A stretch of 64,000 nucleotides of DNA, from assembly GCF_040436345.1 (NCBI RefSeq), contig NC_133230.1, positions 8,019,297-8,083,296 of the forward strand, written 5' to 3'. Positions 57,401 to 64,000 of the stretch are shown here, in pieces. Within the stretch, counting starts at the first letter, position 1, and each line of letters opens with the position of its first letter. The position numbers were made by a program, and so were the translations under genes. Below the pieces are notes generated by a model that was not told where the DNA came from, searched no databases, and saw only the letters and a list, made by a program, of their open reading frames with translations. This DNA comes from Pagrus major (taxonomy: Eukaryota; Chordata; Actinopteri; Spariformes; Sparidae).

Positions 57401-59371
57401 GTGCAATTTATCATTTGCTAAGGGATAGTTAAACATACTCCTGCACAAATCCCTTTCGTCCTGGAAGCATGCTGGGGAAGATCTCAAACACATTTTCTAT
57501 TGTCCCTGAGTCGGTCGTGACACTCTTAGTCTCAAGCCCGGATCAGATTTTGTAAGGACCAATGAGAGATTATCATTGTCCTAACTCGCGTGAGATAAAC
57601 AGATGTTTCGTAAGAACAACAATAACCCTTTAGGTGTGGCAAGTAAAGACCTGAGTTCACAGTGTTTTATTAGCAGTGATAGCCGTGAGGAAACTGGTTC
57701 TTCCTGAATTGTTCTGCAGCTCAGATTTACACATGCAGCTGTCTGACTTGATTGCAGGCTATTTGTTTTACTTTAAGCCTCTGTGATGTATTTTACAACA
57801 CATACTGAAGATGTCTGGGGGGCTGCATGAAAACTAAACAGGTGGTTCCTCTCGCATTTACAGGAAACAGCTAATTCAGCTCTGACAGACATCATCAATC
57901 TAATTATGGATTTTCTTTTCCTGAAATAAATTGATGAAGGCCTCTTTTCTTCCTCTTTCCATCACATTTGTTTAATTTCACACTGTTTTATGCACACTGG
58001 TTTTCCTTATAATTCAAAAACACTCTCAGTCAGACGGCTCTTTAGCTTGTTCTTGGTGCTTTCAGGAGACTTTGACCTGCCGTCTAAAGGATTGACCCTC
58101 TCATTTTCCATGTCATGCGATGATCCCTCAGGCAAGCAGGTCAACCAAGATTCAGGTTAATTGAATCCATTTAAATCCATCCGGGTTAAACTAGACCGCT
58201 ACCCTCGAGTTCTCAGCGTTCACCTTTTGCTCTTCAGTGATACACCACAAATCAATTAAGATTAGAGACACCTCTCTCTGCCTCCTAACAACATCTGAAC
58301 ACTGTGACAAATTGAGGTGGTGAAAGTACATCGAGCAGACCAAAGCCTGCCAGGGAGAAGGAGATAACACAGCATGGTTTACAGTTCCAGATAACAGCTG
58401 AGGCTGATTTGGGTCAAACTCTCCACAAGCCAAAAGTGTCAAAATCAACAGTTTTTTGAGAAAATAATAAGTGGTAGATGACCGCTGAGCAGAAAATGCC
58501 TTGAGGTCTGTGTCGGGTTATGTTGCTATGGAAACCAACCTTGTAAAGACAAGTGTTTTGAAAAGGGGCTCACACCTATTTGTTCAGACGGGTTCATCAA
58601 TCGGTTTTTATGTGATTGTGCCTCCCAGATTATTGTTGGGATGTCTTTAAATAGAGCAACATATAGAACAAGAGAAAGAGGTGTAAAAGTTAATCCATTT
58701 CAGCCCGAGCTGAATGTAACATCAGTACTGTACAGTGTCAAGAGACTGGAGGGACAAAGTTAAGCAGCTTTAGCTTGTGCCAGTCAGTTAGAGCTCTACA
58801 GAGCAGTGCATTAGCTCTAATCTAAAGGGAGATAATAACTTCGCAGTTTCTTCAGCTTGAATTTTCTTTAGTGCAACCCCTCAGCGGTTCATTAAGTAAT
58901 ATAGTGGATCGTTTTCCTCTTAAGTGGCTTTTTATCTTGCACAGCCTTTGTTTGCTTCAAGGACAGTGATTTGGTCTTAATACAAACCATTTCTTTGGAG
59001 GCATGTTTATAAATCTCCCTAAATATCTTCTTTATGGCACATAAAGTTTAGCTTTTTCTCGTCTGTTTTTGAAAAGCTGAGGAGGTTTCGAGGGAACACA
59101 CTCCTTGTGGCATTCAGTCGTCTTGTTAGCCGTGCTTGACCGCACTCTTTACTTGAAGAGGCTTAGAGGAGTCATATTATTTTGCAGATATGTTGAGGAG
59201 TGGAAGTAATGATGCATGATATTGTGGTAGCAGGGAAAAGGCTGTAAAGCTGCTAGGAAATGTTTAGTGGTAAACTCTTTAAACTAGTACAGTATGTCTG
59301 GGGTTTAAGATTGTCAGCACCTCTTGTATGGGACCAAGGAACCTAAAAAAGAAGGAACGGTGACCAAAGTG

Positions 59372-59377
59372 AGATTC
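59372..59377 (+). repeat. Target-site duplication, left copy
   Basis: AGATTC directly precedes the terminal TAC of the element at 59378-60125 and is repeated exactly at 60126-60131. Confidence 0.8.
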
Positions 59378-60125
59378 TACGGAAGCCCTAAAGAGCCATG
59401 CATTCATACATTTTATTTCCTCCATTTTCCCGTGATAACAAGTTAATTTCATTTGTTTTCTCGAGATCTCGAGTTATTATGTCGAAATAACAACTGCCGT
59501 TTTCCGGAGATAACGGGATAACTTTCTCGAGATAACGAAACTTTGTTTTCCCGAGATAACGATATAATTAATTCGAGATCTCGAGATAACGACTGTGATA
59601 TGATAGGCCTGAGATTATGGAGACGCCCGGGACCTCGTAGCTGGTCAGCTATGTAGTTAACGACGACATCAGGCTCACTTAGATTGCGCCGCCGATATAG
59701 CTGAAGCCTTGCCAACCATCTTTTTAGATTACGCACACTAATGTGTATATTATCTGTAATAGCAAGGCATAATGCTATTTCAGCCTGTGTCAGGCCTTGA
59801 TTGAAAAGATATGTGACGTGGTGATGGATATGCTCCTGCTCCTCTGACATTGCTACACTGAATAATGTTTCCTGCAATGATTTAATATACTACACTATCG
59901 TTTTGTTTTCTCAAGATCTCAAATTGATTATATCGTTATCTCGGGAAAACAAAGTTTCGTTATCTCGAGATCTCGAGAAAATTATCCCGTTATCTCGGGA
60001 AAACGGCAGTTGTTATTTCGAGATAATAACTCGAGATCTCGAGAAAACAAATGAAATTAACTCGTTATCACGGGAAAACGGAGGAAATAAAATGTACGAA
60101 TGCATGGCCCTTTAGGGCTTCCGTA
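59378..60125. mobile_element. IS3EU-like DNA transposon, non-autonomous, long inverted repeats
   Basis: The 748-bp element has inverted repeats of about 215 bp (59378-59592 and 59912-60125), starting TACGGAAGCCCTAAAG and ending with its complement in GTA. It is flanked by a 6-bp duplication, AGATTC. The arms are built of repeated palindromic CTCGAGATAACG-type motifs, likely protein-binding sites. TAC/GTA termini and a 6-bp duplication fit the IS3EU superfamily as I recall it. The 320-bp centre keeps a piece of protein-coding sequence on the minus strand (separate entry). Confidence 0.8.
59630..59850 (-). pseudogene. Remnant of an integrase-like transposase N-terminus
   Basis: About 74 residues on the minus strand, starting MSEEQEHIHHHVTYLFNQGL and continuing with LTQAEIALCLAITDNIHISV, then RNLKRWLARLQLYRRRNLSE and NYIADQLRGPGR. 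This resembles the N-terminal helix-turn-helix-like part of the integrase-core (rve-type) proteins that are abundant in fish genomes. The frame then runs into the inverted repeat (LSREN-type artefactual repeats), and the catalytic DDE core is absent. So the element cannot move itself. The start at 59850 was chosen because the preceding residues look non-homologous. Confidence 0.65.
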
Positions 60126-60131
60126 AGATTC
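60126..60131 (+). repeat. Target-site duplication, right copy
   Basis: AGATTC, identical to 59372-59377, immediately after the terminal GTA. Confidence 0.8.
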
Positions 60132-61471
60132 AGTGATTTAATGACTTCCTTCTTTTTAAGGTTCCTTGTATAATAACCCAGATTGAGGAAATGTAGTGCC
60201 TGTCCACAACCATTTACTAAAACAAGAACTACAGATGATTATTTTTGTATTATCATCATTTACCTTGGTTGGGTCTTGAAGGTATTATTGAGGCCATTCC
60301 TGGAGAAATCTTTCACCAGTTTGAGTCGAGAAGTAAGCTGGATAGAAAAAACATAATTAACATAATTATGACTTCCTTCCTATTCCTGTATGTTATGTGT
60401 GTTTTCTATTTTTATTTTTTCCCTTCCTGCACTACTCTTCATGCCTTTGCTACCGCCCCTCGGGGACAAATATAATGATTTGAATTTAACTAATTTGACT
60501 AATCCTGATTTACAAATGACAATTGTGGTTTTCCGAAGCAGAATTTGGATGTTAGTTCATTCTTCTGAAATGTCCTGCACGTCTTTTGTTTTGTGCGATT
60601 TAATGCATTTTTAATGAACTCGTGGGGCGTCCTGTTGACACTCTGTCCTCTTGTGGAGCTTGAATCTCTTTGTGCTTTCACAGGCAGCACACTTTGATGT
60701 TTTGCATTGTGCCCGCTGCCTACCTGAGGCCACACAGACACTGTAAAAAAGGGCTAATTATGCATTGTAGCTTAATTACCATGACAATAAAGGCATTGAC
60801 TTGCAAACAGCTGGTAACTGTTTGACAAAACACACTGAATCCAGCTTATACACCAGCACAATGAATCTAATTAATATTACTTTGTGCACTTCATTAGAAT
60901 ACATTTTTCTCTGTCAGGTTGTCTTGAGTTGTTTTTTTTCCAAGTAATTTCATAAAAGTGACCAACCTGTAACGCAAAGATGACATGTTTTCTGGATTAT
61001 TCTCCAAAAAGTGTCTTTCTTTCTGTGATTTTTGTGTCTGTTTTTTCGACTTTGTTCTTTCCTGTTATAAATGTACACGTTCCTCTCATAGGTGGCCCCA
61101 GTGGGAAGTGTTAATACCCAGCTTTACTCACCAATGCAGGATCTCACATACTGAAATATTGACTGTAGAGACAGAAATAGTGCGCGAGTCTCGATTGGCT
61201 TTATTGATGGCAACACATACAGAAGGACATGTTCAGCATCTGGACAACCATCCGTTTTTAAAGTCTTGTGCTTTTTCCCTCCTGATGTTATTAGTGGTGA
61301 ATCCGGTCTTGAGTTTTTTATACTATTCGAAACGCTGCACAGTCGTAGCCCACAGTATTGGATACAGGGGCTCACTACTGTCTGTCTCAAGAGATAACGG
61401 CCAATTATAGCAGACGCGGTGCAGGTTATAGTTGTCAAAAGAATCGGCCGACAGGGACCATGACAGCAGGA

Positions 61472-61473
<2 letters not shown>

Positions 61474-61557
<84 letters not shown>
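61474..61557. repeat. (GT)n microsatellite, about 42 units
   Basis: The longest uninterrupted dinucleotide tract in the window. It is likely polymorphic and able to adopt Z-DNA. Confidence 0.97.
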
Positions 61558-61559
<2 letters not shown>

Positions 61560-62709
61560 GCTGAGTTTTCAGAAAGATTTGCAAGCCGAGCTCACTCTGC
61601 AGTCATCACCTTATTGTTATCACCTGTTAAATCCTCTTCACGCTGCTTTAAAATCTTAATATTTTAAAGAGAATTAAAAGGGAATGATTTTACAGTGCTA
61701 CAATCAGTTATCCACCTGCAGTGAAAATGTTAAGCCCCCCTCGGCTACTGGCATCCACCTTGCTGAAGTGTCACCATTACAAGTGCTCAATCATAACGAG
61801 CTGCAGTGGCACTGTAGTGTGATTGACCCTGCACTCTCTGATCTCCCTGTAGCATGAGGGAGAGAGGTTTCCTTCAGGGATCGGTGAAATAACACCTCAT
61901 AATAAGCTGTGGGCTATTTTCTCTCCATGTTGCCATAATGGTTTAGCTGTTGCTTCAGTACAGAGCTGTTAAGACGTGTTGTGAACTTGTTATTTTGCTA
62001 ATCGGTGGACATACTGTGTGTTTCCTTCATGCAATTGCAGTTGTTTTGTTGAAACTGGAGCAGAATTTTAAATGTAAGAAATGAGAAAGACAAATTATTC
62101 AACACTATTTTCACAGTTGAAGGGCATGAAGTGACCATGAAAGACTTAGCTACAGTGAGAGGTATTTTATAAAACTGGATTAATGCTTTTCTGTCAAGGT
62201 GTGTTGGCTGTCTCCCCATACAAGCCTCTGGCACTGGAATTGATGTATTACCTTGAAAAGGATTTCATCCATTGATTGTCATTACACTACTGCATCACTA
62301 GCTGGATGCGTCATACATAATCAGGTAGTGTCGTGCATTCATTGTGTTGACTCTCTAACATTTGCTCAGTGATAAGACATTTGCCTCTGCAAATTGTTTC
62401 GCCTGCTAGAACAGAAGTTTGTCGAGCTATTACAAAAGGAGTTTATTGCTATGCTGTAACTTTTATAGCCAAAGTAATCCTGTTGCTTTACTTCACTTCA
62501 TAATAGTGGCACTAGTGGTGAGAAGAAACTTTGCACTGGAGCTGGAGTTGGTCTGCAGTACTACATTTCAAAACAAAAAAAGGGATTGTGTCAGGTATTG
62601 GTGAGGTTTGTCTGAGTACCGCATCTAGTAGTTTTATGCTCATCAGATGACAAAACAAATGTTGTGTTATTACTTTATTCTATTATCATCACTATCTTAT
62701 TGTTGCTGT

Positions 62710-62825
62710 TTACATACACCCTGTTTATGTATATTTTTATATCAATAAAAGTAAATACCAATATCTGTCATAGGCCAATATGGGCAGATAATATCAGCTG
62801 ACTGATATAACAGTTGGGCTCTGAT
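62710..62825 (+). repeat. Dispersed repeat fragment (ATATCGG-type family)
   Basis: CATAGGCCAATATGGGCAGA followed by TAATATCAGCTGACTGATAT and GTTGGGCTCTGATT resembles the ends seen at 39240-39297. Confidence 0.45.
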
Positions 62826-63594
62826 TAAAATAGACTACATTGTGTTGCAGCAAAGGTAAGCTCGGTTCAAACTTTTTAACTTGGCAACCCTCTGTTTTTT
62901 GTTTGTTTTGTTTTTTGGCCTGGATGAAATGAATGAAGCGGCTGAGTTTCTTTTTCTTTCTTTTTTTTCTTTACACTGTGGTGTTGTCTGTCCGAATGTG
63001 GCTATGTAACAGGCCTGTGTCTAAACAATGCAAGGAGCTGCACTGTAAGCGGTGTGTTGTTTTAGGTGCTGGTGAGACAATGAAGTCCAGAAATCCAGGA
63101 AGCCCGGTTTCATGAAGAAGTCAGTGATTCTGAAGGCTACCAGAAATGTGTGCTTGCACGCCTTTTGATAATGTTCATGTTGCGTTCAAGTAAAAGTTGG
63201 GCCCGGTTTTGCGCGATGTGTCTGCATTTTTTTTCCTTAAGCCCGCTGTTTGTGGCACTCTCGCTTTTATTTTTTAACTTTTACTCAACAAACTCTGCAG
63301 TGTTCTGAGGTTAAGAGTTGTTGCAAAGTTTTAACAATATCATGAATGGGATTGAATGGTGACCAAAAAGAACTGAAGTAGCAGGCTAATTTAAACAAGC
63401 TGTGTGACAAATGTGTGTGGACACCTACATAATTGTCTGAGAGAGAGGAACTAATCTGACAATAACTTTCCTCAGCACTGTAGGAGTCCTGTAAGAGTCT
63501 GTAAGTCAGGTTTCACTGATTGGATCTGTAACTGGTCCCGTTCTGTTCTGCCCCCCCCCCCCCCCTCTTGTACTGTGGGTCCCTCCTGTCTCCA

Positions 63595-63660
63595 CTCAGC
63601 CAATCAAATATGCCGTCACCGCCGGGCTTATGACCCACACCAGTTGCTATAGCAACGCCG
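63595..63660. promoter_or_regulatory. Promoter-like cluster: CCAAT box, CRE-like site and perfect RFX X-box
   Basis: AGCCAATCAAA at 63599-63609 holds a CCAAT box. GCCGTCACC at 63612-63620 contains a CRE half-site. GTTGCTATAGCAAC at 63643-63656 is a fully palindromic RFX-type X-box. Local G+C is high (CACCGCCGGGC, AACGCCGGCC). The patch sits 340 bases from the window edge, so the controlled gene, if any, is unknown. Confidence 0.4.
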
Positions 63661-64000
63661 GCCTGCCTCCTAGAGAACATGTCATGCATGTTAAGTGGTT
63701 CTCAGATGCTCGCTCGTTGTCTCTCTGTCTTATGCTCTCTCTTAAGTAGACACACACACACACACTTACAAATCTCTGCAGACCAGAGATAGTTAACATG
63801 AGGGTTTGTTTCTAGTTCCTCTGAAGCAGCGCTTGTAACTGCACCACTTGACCCACGGTGTGTTTGTGTCTACAGTTACCTGCTGAACATCTTGCCACTT
63901 CTTCTGAATTTGTTACCAGTTATAAAATAGAGAAAGTTTTGAGTGTGAAATCAGACTGAAGCTTACCTGCCTGTGCATGTTTAGTTCGTCCAGTTCTCAC

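Larger units (their letters stand above)
40061..63580. other. Gene desert of about 23 kb, probably a long intron or regulatory spacer
   Basis: No multi-exon gene or conserved protein motif was recognised on either strand. Open frames are short and unlike known families. Recognised contents: repeats at 44824-45155, 45238-45490, 48719-49045 and 62710-62825, an IS3EU-like element at 59378-60125, a long (GT)n at 61474-61557, and a poly-T run at about 51644-51662. If the 39.6-40.06 kb segment is a first exon, this is its first intron. Confidence 0.45.

Noticed and set aside
59903..60115. Open frame with repeated LSREN peptides on the plus strand
   Set aside because: It is a translation of the transposon's right inverted repeat; the repeated peptide reflects the CTCGAGATAAC motifs.

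Overview
The window is a piece of a teleost fish nuclear genome, probably a spiny-rayed (percomorph) fish. Supporting this are spliced vertebrate genes with short introns, many (CA)n/(GT)n microsatellites, and dispersed repeats of types common in fish. These include a Tc1-like transposase remnant, an L2/Rex1-like LINE remnant, tRNA-derived SINE pieces, MITEs, and an IS3EU-like element with very long inverted repeats. No bacterial, viral or CRISPR features were seen.

Layout. (1) 230-7135, plus strand: the last 20 coding exons of the DNA-damage kinase gene atr, covering the FAT region, the PI3K-like kinase domain and the FATC tail; the 5' part of the gene lies upstream of the window. (2) 8464-12546, plus: a 10-exon endophilin-B (SH3GLB) relative with an N-BAR domain. 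The usual SH3 domain is replaced by a long low-complexity tail rich in Thr, Asn and Ser. (3) 12547-19390: a gene-free spacer with a MITE-like repeat and a minus-strand LINE fossil. (4) 19510-21401, plus: a two-exon gene matching the N-terminal half of long pentraxin PTX3, ending in a stop codon and poly(A) signals with no pentraxin-domain exon found. (5) 23910-25274, minus: the single coding exon of slc35g2, with a probable 5' UTR exon in a CpG-rich segment ending at 29004. (6) 29.4-39.5 kb: repeats and non-coding DNA. (7) 39.6-40.05 kb: a CpG-rich segment that looks like a promoter/first exon on the plus strand. Human SLC35G2 neighbours NCK1, whose first intron is long, so this could be the nck1 start, but no nck1 coding exon is in the window. 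(8) 40-64 kb: a gene desert with repeats, an IS3EU-like element at 59378-60125, and a promoter-like CCAAT/X-box patch near 63.6 kb.

The genes do not form a pathway: a genome-stability kinase, a membrane-curvature protein, a secreted innate-immunity protein relative and a membrane transporter. Human ATR, PTX3 and SLC35G2 all lie on 3q22-q25, so the block looks like a rearranged piece of one ancestral linkage group. The most unusual items are the two domain-deleted genes (SH3-less endophilin-B and pentraxin-less PTX3), the 43-bp-arm perfect palindrome inside atr, and the IS3EU-like element, which keeps a fragment of its transposase. All exon boundaries were read by eye from splice sites and reading frame; no alignment or search was run.
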